Below are positions 1-8,463 of a DNA stretch of 37,262 nucleotides, piece after piece. The position numbers were made by a program, and so were the translations under genes. Position 1 is the first letter of the stretch, and each line of letters begins with the position of its first letter. The stretch comes from Cohnella phaseoli (GTDB lineage Bacteria; Bacillota; Bacilli; Paenibacillales; Paenibacillaceae). Location of the stretch: assembly GCF_003386235.1 (NCBI RefSeq), contig NZ_QRDZ01000056.1, forward strand, positions 1-37,262, written 5' to 3'. The notes beneath the pieces were generated by a model. The model ran no database searches. It was not told the origin of the DNA and worked only from the letters and a program-made list of their open reading frames with translations.

Positions 1-299
1 CTCGGGTTGGCGGATTCGCGATACTCCATCAGCGTGAACTGCTTGTCGATTTTGCCGAAGTCGCGCGCATACACCGAGCTCTCCGGTCCGACCATAAGCG
101 CCGCATCGCCTGCAGGCGTGATCGCTACGCCCGCGCGTTCGAACAGCGGCCAGAAGCCGCTAAAGTAGCGTGCGTTCGCATAGTCCGCTTCGTTGGAGTT
201 GACGATCAGAATATCCAGCCCTTTGTCTGCCGCAAGCTTGGCCGCTCTCTGGATTCTTTCCTTGTACTCGTGGTCCGGTATATATACTCTTGCTGTCAT
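1..299 (-). CDS. M24-family (Xaa-Pro/creatinase-type) peptidase, N-terminal part
   Basis: Only the first 99 codons lie inside the window; the gene runs off the left edge. The visible part is the creatinase/prolidase N-terminal domain: a helix of the form YKERIQRAAKLAADKGLD, then a strand ILIVNSNEADYANARYFSGF and a loop with APAGDAALMVGP-like spacing, as in M24 aminopeptidases P. The metal-binding catalytic domain is outside the window, so activity cannot be judged. The ATG at 299 has a GGGAG ribosome binding site and follows the permease gene by 15 bp, so it is the last visible gene of the LacI-controlled operon. A peptidase in a sugar ABC operon suggests a substrate that carries amino acids, or a pseudo-peptidase such as creatinase that acts on C-N bonds. 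Confidence 0.8.
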   Translation of the reverse strand, partial: MTARVYIPDHEYKERIQRAAKLAADKGLDILIVNSNEADYANARYFSGFWPLFERAGVAITPAGDAALMVGPESSVYARDFGKIDKQFTLMEYRESANP

Positions 300-314
300 A
301 GCGCATAATCTCCC

Positions 315-1295
315 TTAGTCTTTTTTAGTTTTGGCGTCAATCAGAACGACGGCCGCAAGAATAAGCCCTTTAATGATCCATTGCCAGTAAGATCCGATGC
401 CCAGAAGCACCATCGCGTTATCGATAATTCCGAGGATCAGCGCCGCAATGACGACTCCGACCACTTTACCCCGGCCGCCCGACAGAGACGTTCCGCCAAG
501 CACGACGACCGTAATGACGTCGAACAGCATATTTTCCCCGATCGTAGGTTGGCCGGCCATCGTTCTCGATGTAATTAGAATCGCGCCGATCGCCGTCAGG
601 AAGCTGCCCAGAATGAAGGCGATCATCTTGATTTTGTTCGTGTTGATGCCCGACAGACGGCTGGCTTCTTCGTTGCCCCCGACGGCATAGATGCTTCTGC
701 CCGTTGCGGTATGCATCGTGAACACGTAGCAGGCGATCGCGATGACCGCCAGAATGACGATTGGCGTCGGAATCGGCCCGATATGGCCGGCTCCGAGATT
801 TTTGAAGCCTGCCGGAAGACCGGAGATCGGAATGCTGTTGCTGTACAAGTAGTTCACGCCCTTGAGCACGATCATCGTGACCAGAGTGGCGATAAAGGCC
901 GGAATTTTCCCGTATACCGCCATCAGGCCGTTCACGAACCCGACAGCGATGGAAGCCAGCAGAACGAGGACGATGGCCAGCGCGATCGGCACGTTCTCCC
1001 AATGCACGAGTCCGGCCAGCAGAACGCTCGTAAAGCCGATCGACGAGGAAGCCGACATATCGATGCCGCCGATCAGGATGACGAAAAATTGTCCCAGGGC
1101 GATAATGGCGAGAAACGAGATTTGACGGACGATGTTCAAAATGTTGTTGCCGTCGAAAAATCCGTCCACGAAGATGGCGCAGGCCGCGAACAGCCCTACG
1201 AAGATAAACAGAATGGCCCACTCTTTAAAGAAGGAGGAGAACGCCGCGCCCGGCACGAGACTCCTCCGCTGATTGCTTGTCGCTTCCACGGTCAC
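315..1295 (-). CDS. Sugar ABC transporter permease, RbsC/BPD_transp_2 type
   Basis: This 326-residue protein is the membrane channel of a ribose/galactose/inositol-type importer. It has about eight to ten hydrophobic segments and the family signatures VILIGGIDMSASS near residue 80 and VVVLGGTSLSGGRG near residue 270, typical of RbsC. Its length fits the family. The start is GTG at 1295, sharing bases with the TGA stop of the ATPase gene (GTGA overlap), so translation is probably coupled. Only one permease gene is present, as in rbs and ino systems where the channel is a homodimer. It should work with the ATPase at 1292-2791 and the lipoprotein at 5906-6952. Confidence 0.93.
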   Translation of the reverse strand: MTVEATSNQRRSLVPGAAFSSFFKEWAILFIFVGLFAACAIFVDGFFDGNNILNIVRQISFLAIIALGQFFVILIGGIDMSASSSIGFTSVLLAGLVHWENVPIALAIVLVLLASIAVGFVNGLMAVYGKIPAFIATLVTMIVLKGVNYLYSNSIPISGLPAGFKNLGAGHIGPIPTPIVILAVIAIACYVFTMHTATGRSIYAVGGNEEASRLSGINTNKIKMIAFILGSFLTAIGAILITSRTMAGQPTIGENMLFDVITVVVLGGTSLSGGRGKVVGVVIAALILGIIDNAMVLLGIGSYWQWIIKGLILAAVVLIDAKTKKD

Positions 1296-2791
1296 ACCCC
1301 CAGCAGCTTGCTAATGATATGGCTTTGCGTTTTCTGCTCGCCGGATACGCAGGTCTGGAACTCGCCCTCGAACATAACGTAGATGCGATGGCACGTTCCG
1401 ATCAGCTCCTCCAGCTCCGGCGACACGATAATAACGGACTTGCCCTTCGCGGTCAGCTCGCCGACCAGCTTGTAGATTTCCGCCTTTGCCCCTACGTCGA
1501 TGCCTCGGGTCGGCTCGTCGAAGAGGAACAGCTCCGAATCCGCCAGCACCCATTTGGAGATGACGATCTTCTGCTGGTTGCCCCCGCTGAGCTTAACGAC
1601 CGACTGCTGGGGCGTCGCCTTGACGCGCATCAGCTGCGCGACCTGATTCGCCTGCTCCCGCTCCTGCTTGTGCTGCATCGTCCCTTTCTTAAAGCGCTTG
1701 AGAGAGGGGAGCGTAATATTGTGCACGACGTTGAAATTCATCACGAGCCCGAGCTGCTTGCGCTCGTCGGGCACAAGGCCGATTCCCTTGCGGATGGCGG
1801 CGGACGGCTTGCGGAAATTCACCTTCTCGCCCTTCCAATACATTTCTCCGCCCGTCGTCCTGTAATTGCCGAAAATCGCGTTCAGCAGCTCCGTCTTGCC
1901 CGCGCCGACCAGTCCGGCGATGCCGACGACCTCGCCGGCCCGCACCGTCAAGTCGATGTTGCGGAAAGCCTTGCCCGCGCTAAACCCTTTCAGCTCCAGC
2001 ACCGGCGCTCCGAACTTATCGTTAAGAGGCGGAAATATCTGCGTCATCTCCCGGCCGATAATCATCTCGATCAGCCGGTCCTTATCCACGTCCGCCACCT
2101 CGCCGGAATGAATCATCCGACCGTCGCACAGCACCGTATAGGTGTCGCATACCTCGAAAATCTCATCCAGCCGATGCGAGATATAGATGATGCCCATGCC
2201 CCGCTGCTTCAGCACGCGGATGATGCGGTAAATATTTTCGATCTCCTTCTCCTGCAGCACGGCCGTCAACTCGTCCATAATGATCATTTTCGCCTGCATG
2301 GATACCGCCTTGGCGAGCTGAATGATCTGCTTCTCCGCCATGCGCAGCTCCTTGATCGGCACCGTCAGATCAACGCTCGACCCGAGAAAATCCATAATCT
2401 CGGCGGCTTTGCGCATCATCGCCTTACGGTCGACCAGCCCGAACCTCTTCGCGTAGCTGCCAATGAACAGATTTTCCAGCCCGTTCATCTCGGGAATGAG
2501 CTGCAGCTCCTGATGGACGACGGCGATTCCCATCGCCTGAGAGCTGCGGACGTTGTAGCCGCTCTTCTCGGTGACGTTCGTCCCGCCCACGTATACAGCC
2601 CCCTCGGAGGGCGTGTAATGGCCGATGATGATTTTCGCCAAAGTCGACTTGCCCGCGCCGTTCTCCCCGACAAGCGCGCGGCATTCGCCGGGACGCAGGC
2701 TGAACGAGACGTGATCCAGAGCGCGAACGCCGGGAAACGATTTGGAGACGTCGCGCAGCTCAATAATCGGTTGTTCCGCCGGTCCGCCCAT
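1292..2791 (-). CDS. Sugar ABC transporter ATP-binding protein, RbsA/MglA type (tandem ATPase)
   Basis: A 499-residue fused double ATPase that powers sugar import. The first half has Walker A GENGAGKS and Walker B IIMDELTAVL; the second has the degenerate loop GLVGAGKT, the signature LSGGNQQK and Walker B LFLFDEPTRGIDVG. This asymmetry is normal for the family. In the first half the usual DEPT reads DELT, a small deviation. An ATG at 2791 was chosen rather than the in-frame ATG at 2821: it overlaps the deacetylase stop as TAATG and is preceded by a GGGGG ribosome binding site, while the longer form would run 31 bases into the previous gene. It lies between the deacetylase and the permease genes in one operon. 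Confidence 0.93.
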   Translation of the reverse strand: MGGPAEQPIIELRDVSKSFPGVRALDHVSFSLRPGECRALVGENGAGKSTLAKIIIGHYTPSEGAVYVGGTNVTEKSGYNVRSSQAMGIAVVHQELQLIPEMNGLENLFIGSYAKRFGLVDRKAMMRKAAEIMDFLGSSVDLTVPIKELRMAEKQIIQLAKAVSMQAKMIIMDELTAVLQEKEIENIYRIIRVLKQRGMGIIYISHRLDEIFEVCDTYTVLCDGRMIHSGEVADVDKDRLIEMIIGREMTQIFPPLNDKFGAPVLELKGFSAGKAFRNIDLTVRAGEVVGIAGLVGAGKTELLNAIFGNYRTTGGEMYWKGEKVNFRKPSAAIRKGIGLVPDERKQLGLVMNFNVVHNITLPSLKRFKKGTMQHKQEREQANQVAQLMRVKATPQQSVVKLSGGNQQKIVISKWVLADSELFLFDEPTRGIDVGAKAEIYKLVGELTAKGKSVIIVSPELEELIGTCHRIYVMFEGEFQTCVSGEQKTQSHIISKLLGV

Positions 2792-3702
2792 TAAACCCCC
2801 GCCTTCCCGGCACGGCTCCACAGGGCGGCGAAATCGTCCGCGCGATGGAACGTCGAGCCCATATCCTTTAATCTATCGATCAAAATCGAGAACTCGCTCA
2901 TTGCCTTCTCGCCGCAGCCAAGCGTCAGGAACCGGTCCGGCGTCACCGTCGCTTCGCCATAGTGGTAGCTCTCCTGGATCGGAATGAACTCCCACGGATG
3001 AAAGTAGAAGCAGAGGACGACGGGCAGGTTGCGCTCCCGCAGAAACTTCACGAATCCGTCGATGCGCTTCATCAGTTCGTCCGCGCTCTGCGTCCGGAAC
3101 AGCGGCCACTGGTCGCGGTCCCGCTCCAACCCCGGATCGTTGCTCTTCATCACCATGTCGGCGAAATTCGGAATCTCGACGATGTTCATATCGCCTTCCT
3201 TCGTCCAGTCGCTCCTGCTCGGATGGTAAGGCACAAAACGCTCCCGGTAGAAATACATCGGATAGGACGCGTCCGACACGTAGTTCAGCCTCTCCAGCGA
3301 GTTCAGCAGCGCCGTCGAACCCCACAGCCGAGGCGCGCGGAACGAAACCGGCTGATGCCCAAGCACTTGCTGCACCCATTCCGTCGCTTTCTCGATGCGC
3401 AGCGGCACCTCCTCCGGCAGCAGCGGCACGACGCCCGGGATCGGGAACAGCTCGTCGCCGACCGTCTCGTGGAACAGCGAGTGGCAGCCAACCTCGTTGC
3501 CGCTCAGCTTGACGAGTTCAACGCTTTGGGGATTGCGGCGCGCCGCATCCCCCGTATAATAGAAGGTTCCTTTAATGCCTTTCTTGTCGAACAGCTCGAC
3601 GAGCGGTCCGGTTGCGTTCTTCACCCCGTCGTAATACGGCGTGAAGCTGCCGACGTCCGTCTCCATATCGAAGCCGAAAACTACGTGAATGCCGTCTTTC
3701 AT
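2791..3702 (-). CDS. Polysaccharide deacetylase family protein (NodB-type fold)
   Basis: A 303-residue protein that probably removes acyl groups, such as N-acetyl, from a sugar chain. Visible motifs are the first acidic motif FGFDMETDVG (residues 9-18, where D12 takes the place of the TFDD aspartate), the metal-binding CHSLFHE (H74 and H78), RAPRLWG (R122-P124) and a late FHPWEF motif found in the Pfam Polysacc_deac_1-related group. There is no signal peptide, so it should act in the cytoplasm, on imported oligosaccharides. The ATG at 3702 has a strong AGGAAGGGGAG site and starts 16 bp after the hydrolase stop; an upstream in-frame ATG at 3738 would overlap that gene. Specificity is unknown. 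Confidence 0.82.
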   Translation of the reverse strand: MKDGIHVVFGFDMETDVGSFTPYYDGVKNATGPLVELFDKKGIKGTFYYTGDAARRNPQSVELVKLSGNEVGCHSLFHETVGDELFPIPGVVPLLPEEVPLRIEKATEWVQQVLGHQPVSFRAPRLWGSTALLNSLERLNYVSDASYPMYFYRERFVPYHPSRSDWTKEGDMNIVEIPNFADMVMKSNDPGLERDRDQWPLFRTQSADELMKRIDGFVKFLRERNLPVVLCFYFHPWEFIPIQESYHYGEATVTPDRFLTLGCGEKAMSEFSILIDRLKDMGSTFHRADDFAALWSRAGKAGV

Positions 3703-3718
3703 ACGTTTGCTCCCCTTC

Positions 3719-5830
3719 CTATAGCCACAGCCAGCCAAACGCCTCGACGCCCAGGAAAATTTGTCTGTCGTTCCGGTTGTCCGGGTCCAGCTCGTTATGG
3801 ATGACTCTCTTCAGCTCATGGTACGGGTACATGCACGAAGGCATCCCCGTCTCGTCGACCGGATTGACGTCGAAGTACATTCTTTTCACCAGATCGAAAT
3901 CCAGCTCGTTCAGCCGATCCATCTCCCGCAGGAAGGTCCGCTTATCCTCGGGGGTTACCGCAAGATCGTAGGAGATCGAAGCCAGCGCCAGATCGTAGAT
4001 GACGCGATTGCGTTCGTGCGAATTTTCGATCTTGTCGAAGTGCTTGACGTACACCTTAAGCCGCTCGTCGCCGCGAATCGCTTCCTTGATCCGCCGGATT
4101 CTCGCCCCGAGCTCCGGCCACTCTTTAATCGCTTCCTGAATGACCGGGATATCCTCAGCCTTCACCTTGTTGCGCAGGAAAGGGAACTCCGTTGGGAAAA
4201 TATTGAACTGGCTCTCGTGAATCGTCAACATTCTGCGCAGTACGTACAAAATATCGTTGGCCAGCTCTGCGCCGAACACCGCCTCCACGGAATAGCGGTA
4301 GAACGTTTCGTGATCCTTTGTCGAGCCCCATCCGTAATAGGCATGAGAATACAGGTTCAGGAAGTAGCCGTACCATTCGAACATGTAGCCGTTAATGCCC
4401 TTGACGCCGTGTTTGACGGAATCGATATGCATATCGATGTCTTTCTCGATATACTGGTGATTCGTCTCCTCGTCGGCGCGGATCACGTTGGTCTTGAAAA
4501 TGCGCATCAGCCGTCCCATCGTCGATGCGACCGCGTTCGCCTCCGTATCCCGGGCCCAGATCCGTTCCTTGCCGAATACGTCGACCCATTTCGGGAACTC
4601 GTCGTCCGAGACGTACAGCCCCGGCGCCCAGAATAGAACGATGTCCTCCGGGATGCTGCGCTTGCAGTCCTCCAAATACGCCAGATCCTTCTCAAGCGGT
4701 GGCTCGCGCCAAGCGCGCACGCCGACAACGCAGTCCGGATTCTCGTCCTTGATCTCCGTGTAGAGCGTGTTCAGCAGCCAGAAGTTGGCCTTATGCTTCG
4801 CCTCCGCAGGAGTCCGGTTCTTCATAAACGTCTCCGCGCAGGCATCGCAATTGCAGAACCAGTAGGACTCTTCGCTCTCCTCGAAGTCGATGCCGTCGAA
4901 GCCAAGCTGGACGACGCGCCGGACGGCCGCTTTCAGATAAGCGATATTTTCCGGCCTGCTCAGACACAATGTATCGAAATCGTTTACGAATTTTCCGTCT
5001 TTGGGCAATACCATGCGCTTGTCTTTGTAGATGCTCGGATACCCGCCGTTGTAGCTGTTCAGGCCGATATAAGCGAAGAAATCGATGCCGAGCTTGTGGC
5101 CGTAAGCGAACAGACGCGATAGAAACTCGTCGGAAATGTTCGGGTGCGTATAAGCGATCTCGATCCAATTGCGGCTTTCTTCGTTCCATACTTTCATTTT
5201 GTAGCCTTGGAGCATCGTTTCCGGATATTCGTCGAACTGGAAAGGCCAGTAGCCGTACATGCACATATTAAATTGATTGATTTTGAGGTCGGAGCAAATG
5301 TTCAAGTACTCGATCCATTCGTCGTAGCCCCATAGCTGCATATCGAAGCCGATTCGGCCGTAGCCGGCATACCAGGCAAACGTGTTGGAAACGGACCGCC
5401 TCTCGATGGACGGCCAGTCGAGAATGTCGGCCTCCTGCAGCGTGTAGCCTCCCTCGTCGTGCTTGGCCAACAGCTGCTTCAGCGTGGACAACACGTTCAC
5501 ATAGCCGTCCCGATGGGCAAAAGCGATCTCGACGCCGCTTGATCCGACGCGCAGGCTAAAGCCTTGCTTTTCGTACAGCTCCGGCCGATCGATCTGCCCG
5601 TCGGCTGCGGGAAGCGCGTCGCTCAGCTCGATATCGATAAGAAGCGAATCGGCTTCATTGACCCGCACCGCAAGGTCTTGATAATTCCACAGCTTCATCT
5701 CCGCGATTTCCTTCGCATCGAAGCTTGGCGACGCGATTTTCGTCGTGATGAGATTCAAGCCGACAAACCGGCCGGTCGTTCCTTCTCCGAAAACCGCCTT
5801 TTTCGGCTCCGGCAGCAGCATTGCGCACAT
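3719..5830 (-). CDS. Putative glycoside hydrolase with GH20-type N-terminal domain and TIM-barrel-like core
   Basis: A 703-residue cytoplasmic protein without a signal peptide. Residues about 60-145 resemble the small alpha/beta domain that precedes the barrel in GH20 and GH67-like enzymes (strand, GFSLRVGSSGVEIAFAHRDG, then a helix ending near ILDWPSIERRSV). From about residue 150 the sequence looks like a (beta/alpha)8 barrel. It lacks the HxGGDE motif of true GH20 enzymes. Instead, a cluster GIDFEESEES (D315, E317, E318, E320, E321) at the end of a predicted strand is followed by CNCDAC (C326, C328, C331), which could bind a metal. The start at 5830 has a GAGGAGG site. It is in the operon with the deacetylase and importer. 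Family and substrate are uncertain. Confidence 0.6.
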   Translation of the reverse strand: MCAMLLPEPKKAVFGEGTTGRFVGLNLITTKIASPSFDAKEIAEMKLWNYQDLAVRVNEADSLLIDIELSDALPAADGQIDRPELYEKQGFSLRVGSSGVEIAFAHRDGYVNVLSTLKQLLAKHDEGGYTLQEADILDWPSIERRSVSNTFAWYAGYGRIGFDMQLWGYDEWIEYLNICSDLKINQFNMCMYGYWPFQFDEYPETMLQGYKMKVWNEESRNWIEIAYTHPNISDEFLSRLFAYGHKLGIDFFAYIGLNSYNGGYPSIYKDKRMVLPKDGKFVNDFDTLCLSRPENIAYLKAAVRRVVQLGFDGIDFEESEESYWFCNCDACAETFMKNRTPAEAKHKANFWLLNTLYTEIKDENPDCVVGVRAWREPPLEKDLAYLEDCKRSIPEDIVLFWAPGLYVSDDEFPKWVDVFGKERIWARDTEANAVASTMGRLMRIFKTNVIRADEETNHQYIEKDIDMHIDSVKHGVKGINGYMFEWYGYFLNLYSHAYYGWGSTKDHETFYRYSVEAVFGAELANDILYVLRRMLTIHESQFNIFPTEFPFLRNKVKAEDIPVIQEAIKEWPELGARIRRIKEAIRGDERLKVYVKHFDKIENSHERNRVIYDLALASISYDLAVTPEDKRTFLREMDRLNELDFDLVKRMYFDVNPVDETGMPSCMYPYHELKRVIHNELDPDNRNDRQIFLGVEAFGWLWL

Positions 5831-5868
5831 CGCTGTTTCCTCCTCTTCATCTCGTGGTTTCCGGTCAA

Positions 5869-5898
5869 GGGAAGGGGCCGCATGCGCCGCCCCCTCCC
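5869..5898 (-). promoter_or_regulatory. Intercistronic stem-loop between binding-protein and hydrolase genes
   Basis: The 30 bases form an imperfect hairpin (pairs 5869-5872 with 5895-5898, and 5874-5878 with 5889-5893, plus two inner pairs; two mismatches). It begins 7 bp after the binding-protein stop. On the minus strand it is followed by TTGACCGG and has no T-run, so it is unlikely to be a full terminator. Such hairpins after a binding-protein gene often protect the upstream mRNA from 3' exonucleases and so raise binding-protein levels over the later genes; this is inference. Confidence 0.5.
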
Positions 5899-5905
5899 GC
5901 GTCGC

Positions 5906-6952
5906 TTAATTGCCCAGCCAGGACCAACTTTTCCAGTCGTAATCGTTAATGTTGTCCGGTGTAATCGTCTCGGGCTTCGGCAGCGGCGTCGTCTCGCCAA
6001 GATCCTTGCCGTCGAGCGAGGCTAGCAGCGCTTCAAGCGCAACCTCTCCCAATACGACCGGATCCTGAAGCACTTCGCCGATCCACGCCGGATTGCCGTC
6101 CTGGATATACTGCAGCACTTCCTTGTCGCCGGCCAATCCGATAAACTTCACTTCCTTGTCGCGGTTCGTGCTGACGGCCGCATTGTAAGCGCCGAGAACG
6201 AGCGCATCGTTGTGACCGCTGACAACGTCGACCGATTTGTTCCGTTGAAGCACGTTCTCGAACAGCGTCTGCGCCGAGTTGCGATCTCCTTTAGGGTCTC
6301 CCTCTTCGATGACCTTTGCATTTGGGAACGCTTCCTTGATCACACTGGAAAACCCTTCGAAGCGATCGACGGACGCTTGGCCGGAGGCCGGAACGGATAA
6401 ATAGACGACGGTCGGATCTTCTTTATTCAGAGTTTTCAAATAATTAACCGCAACCTCGCCCGCGGCTTTGCCCATCTCCTTGAAGTCGTGTCCGACGAAC
6501 GTTTCCCATACTGCATCTTCCGGGTTATCCGGCGATTGCGGGTAGTCGCCTACGACGATTTTCACGCCCTGCTCATGCAGCTTGACCATCGTCGGAATGA
6601 TCGCTTTGCCGTCGACCGGGAATACGACGATGCCTTTGGCCCCTAGCTGCGCCATATTTTCCAATTGAGTGATCTGCGTATTGATGTCGAACTTGCCGTC
6701 TTCGAATTGCAGCTTTAAGTTTTTGCCCGACTTCGCGGCGTAATTGTTCATTCCGTCGATCGCGCCCTGATACCAAGGCCAGCCGAGATTCATGATCGCG
6801 CCGCCGATAACCGTCTGATCGCCCGCTGCCAAAGGACTGCCGCTCGCCGCCCCTCCCGTCCCATTGTTGTTCTTGCCGGAATTCGAACAGCCAACCAACA
6901 CAAGCGTAAGCGCCAATACTGCGGAGAATGACTTAACCCAACCCTTTGTCAT
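5906..6952 (-). CDS. Sugar ABC transporter substrate-binding lipoprotein, Peripla_BP_4 type
   Basis: A 348-residue binding protein. It opens with a lipoprotein signal (MTKGWVKSFSAVLALTLVLVGC, lipobox LVGC, lipidated Cys22) and a Ser/Gly/Asn-rich linker, so it is anchored outside the membrane. The mature part has the two-lobed LacI/RbsB-like pattern: GAIMNLGWPWYQGAIDGM, LENMAQLGAKGIVVFPVD, VVSGHNDALVLGAYNAA and a C-terminal hinge region near IGEVLQDPVVLGEVAL. This is the family that binds ribose, galactose, xylose or inositol. The ATG at 6952 has an almost ideal AAGGAGG site. It is the receptor for the ATPase and permease further along the same operon; the ligand cannot be read from the sequence. 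Confidence 0.92.
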   Translation of the reverse strand: MTKGWVKSFSAVLALTLVLVGCSNSGKNNNGTGGAASGSPLAAGDQTVIGGAIMNLGWPWYQGAIDGMNNYAAKSGKNLKLQFEDGKFDINTQITQLENMAQLGAKGIVVFPVDGKAIIPTMVKLHEQGVKIVVGDYPQSPDNPEDAVWETFVGHDFKEMGKAAGEVAVNYLKTLNKEDPTVVYLSVPASGQASVDRFEGFSSVIKEAFPNAKVIEEGDPKGDRNSAQTLFENVLQRNKSVDVVSGHNDALVLGAYNAAVSTNRDKEVKFIGLAGDKEVLQYIQDGNPAWIGEVLQDPVVLGEVALEALLASLDGKDLGETTPLPKPETITPDNINDYDWKSWSWLGN

Positions 6953-7050
6953 ACTTATTGCCTCCTTATATATGTTGTTGCAGACCGCGGATAAACCCGC
7001 AGGCCCCTAATGCCGATTCGAAAGCAAAAACATAGCGGGCATTCGCAGGA

Positions 7051-7422
7051 TCAGACGCTTAGCCCCATCGTGGTGTAAAACGCCATATTCGTCTGACGGG
7101 TATCCAGTCTTCCGTACTGGACCACGACAGGGACGTCGCTCACCAGCTTGACCGCATACTGTGTCTCCTTCGGCACGACGTACCCGCCGAGATCCTCCGG
7201 ATGATCCAGCCGGAAGCAGCGCACCCGCTGGCCTTCAATCTCTGCCTCAAGCCCTTCCACAGGCTCCTGGTCGGAGAAGTACAAGGTAAACCTCACGGTC
7301 GCCTTGTCGTCGTTCATGTTTAACACGATGATCGATTCGTGGCCTTCCAGCGGATGCTCGCCGGGCGGCGGCAGCTCGCAATCGGGAAATACCCATTGCC
7401 TTTTCCCCTTGTTGTCGTTCAT
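7051..7422 (-). CDS. Sensory rhodopsin transducer (ASRT) superfamily protein
   Basis: A small soluble protein of 123 residues. It matches the Anabaena sensory rhodopsin transducer family (Pfam ASRT) through most of its length: ESIIVLNMNDDKATVRFTLY, FSDQEPVEG, a loop with VVPKETQYAVKL, and the signature SDVPVVVQYGRLDTRQ followed by NMAFYTT. In Anabaena the protein is a beta-rich tetramer that couples to a rhodopsin; comparative work has proposed that most relatives bind small, carbohydrate-like ligands. No rhodopsin gene is present here. The ATG at 7422 (GGGGGATG upstream) was chosen over 7458, which lies inside the regulator gene. It sits 4 bp after the LacI-type gene, so a sugar-sensing or accessory regulatory role in this operon is likely but inferred. 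Confidence 0.85.
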   Translation of the reverse strand: MNDNKGKRQWVFPDCELPPPGEHPLEGHESIIVLNMNDDKATVRFTLYFSDQEPVEGLEAEIEGQRVRCFRLDHPEDLGGYVVPKETQYAVKLVSDVPVVVQYGRLDTRQTNMAFYTTMGLSV

Positions 7423-7426
7423 GTCG

Positions 7427-8443
7427 TCATCCCCCGATACGTTTTTGGCTTGACTCATTGATGATCAGCTTGGGCTCGAGCACGATCTTCTCGAACACCG
7501 GCATGTTTTTGTTTTTCTCTTTCCTCATAATGATCTCTCCCGCGATCGAGCCGATCATATCCGCTGGCTGAACGACCGAAGTAATCTGCGGCCGGATCAA
7601 GCCCGTCTCGTCGTTGGCGTCGAAGCATACGGCCGCAATATCGTGAGGAACGCCCAGCCCCTTCTCCAAAATCGCTTTGATCGCACCGTAGAGCAGAAAA
7701 TCGTTCGCGGCGAAAATCGCCGTCGGCAGCTCATCCTGCTTCAACCATTCGCTCATGATTTTGTAGCCGCTCTCCTTGCGGAATTCTCCTACGCCGATCC
7801 ATTCGTCCCGAACCGACAGCCCGTTCTCCTCCAAGCATTTCCGGAACCCCTGCAGACGCTCGGCCGCCGAGGACTGGTGCTGCGGGCCGGTCAGAATCGC
7901 CAGCTTCTCGTGCCCTTGCTCGACAAGATGCTTCGCCAGCTCATAGCCGGCCTTCAAGTTGTCGATCGTCACGACGTCGAAATTCTCCTGCGTATTCGGC
8001 AGGTTATCGAAGAAAACAAACGGAATGCCGGATCGCTTGTATTGCTCGAACAGCTGCGGATCTCCCCCTACAGTAGCAATGACGAGTCCCGTCACCTGCT
8101 TCTGCAGCAAGAGCTGAACGTACTCCTCCTCCTTCTGGATGTCCTCGTCGCTGTTGCAGACGATGACGGAGTGCTCGTTCTCTCTCGCCACCTTCTCCAC
8201 GCCTTTGATGACGCTTGCATAGAAGCTATTGGAGATGTCCGGCACGATAACGCCGATCGTATTGGCGCTCTTGCGCTTCAAGCTGCGCGCGACCTCATTC
8301 GGCTGGTAGCCCATTTCTTTGATCGTCTTGAGAATCAGCTCTTTGGTGTCCTTGTTTACTCTGCCCGTTCCGTTAATGACTCTGGATACGGTCGAGATCG
8401 AAATGTTGAGACGCTTGGCAATGTCCTTCAATTGCACGGTCAA
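7427..8443 (-). CDS. LacI/GalR-family transcriptional regulator
   Basis: A 338-residue DNA-binding regulator. Residues 4-25 form the LacI helix-turn-helix (LKDIAKRLNISISTVSRVIN) and the hinge helix follows (PNEVARSLKRK). Residues about 60-330 are the periplasmic-binding-protein-like sensor (TIGVIVPDISNSFYASV, CFDANDETGLIRPQITSV). Start: TTG at 8443, ten bases after a GGGGG site; the nearer ATG at 8453 is out of frame. It is the first gene of the minus-strand operon, and a perfect 20-bp palindrome (8464-8483) lies between its start and the promoter, so it probably represses itself and the genes after it until an inducer sugar is bound. Confidence 0.95.
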   Translation of the reverse strand: MTVQLKDIAKRLNISISTVSRVINGTGRVNKDTKELILKTIKEMGYQPNEVARSLKRKSANTIGVIVPDISNSFYASVIKGVEKVARENEHSVIVCNSDEDIQKEEEYVQLLLQKQVTGLVIATVGGDPQLFEQYKRSGIPFVFFDNLPNTQENFDVVTIDNLKAGYELAKHLVEQGHEKLAILTGPQHQSSAAERLQGFRKCLEENGLSVRDEWIGVGEFRKESGYKIMSEWLKQDELPTAIFAANDFLLYGAIKAILEKGLGVPHDIAAVCFDANDETGLIRPQITSVVQPADMIGSIAGEIIMRKEKNKNMPVFEKIVLEPKLIINESSQKRIGG

Positions 8444-8463
8444 TTTTATTCATCCCCCAACAT

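Noticed and set aside
1277..2794. Long open frame on the plus strand opposite the ABC ATPase gene
   Set aside because: It mirrors the codon pattern of the real gene in GC-rich DNA, has no ribosome binding site, and its product (rich in His, Leu, Asp, Arg) resembles no family.
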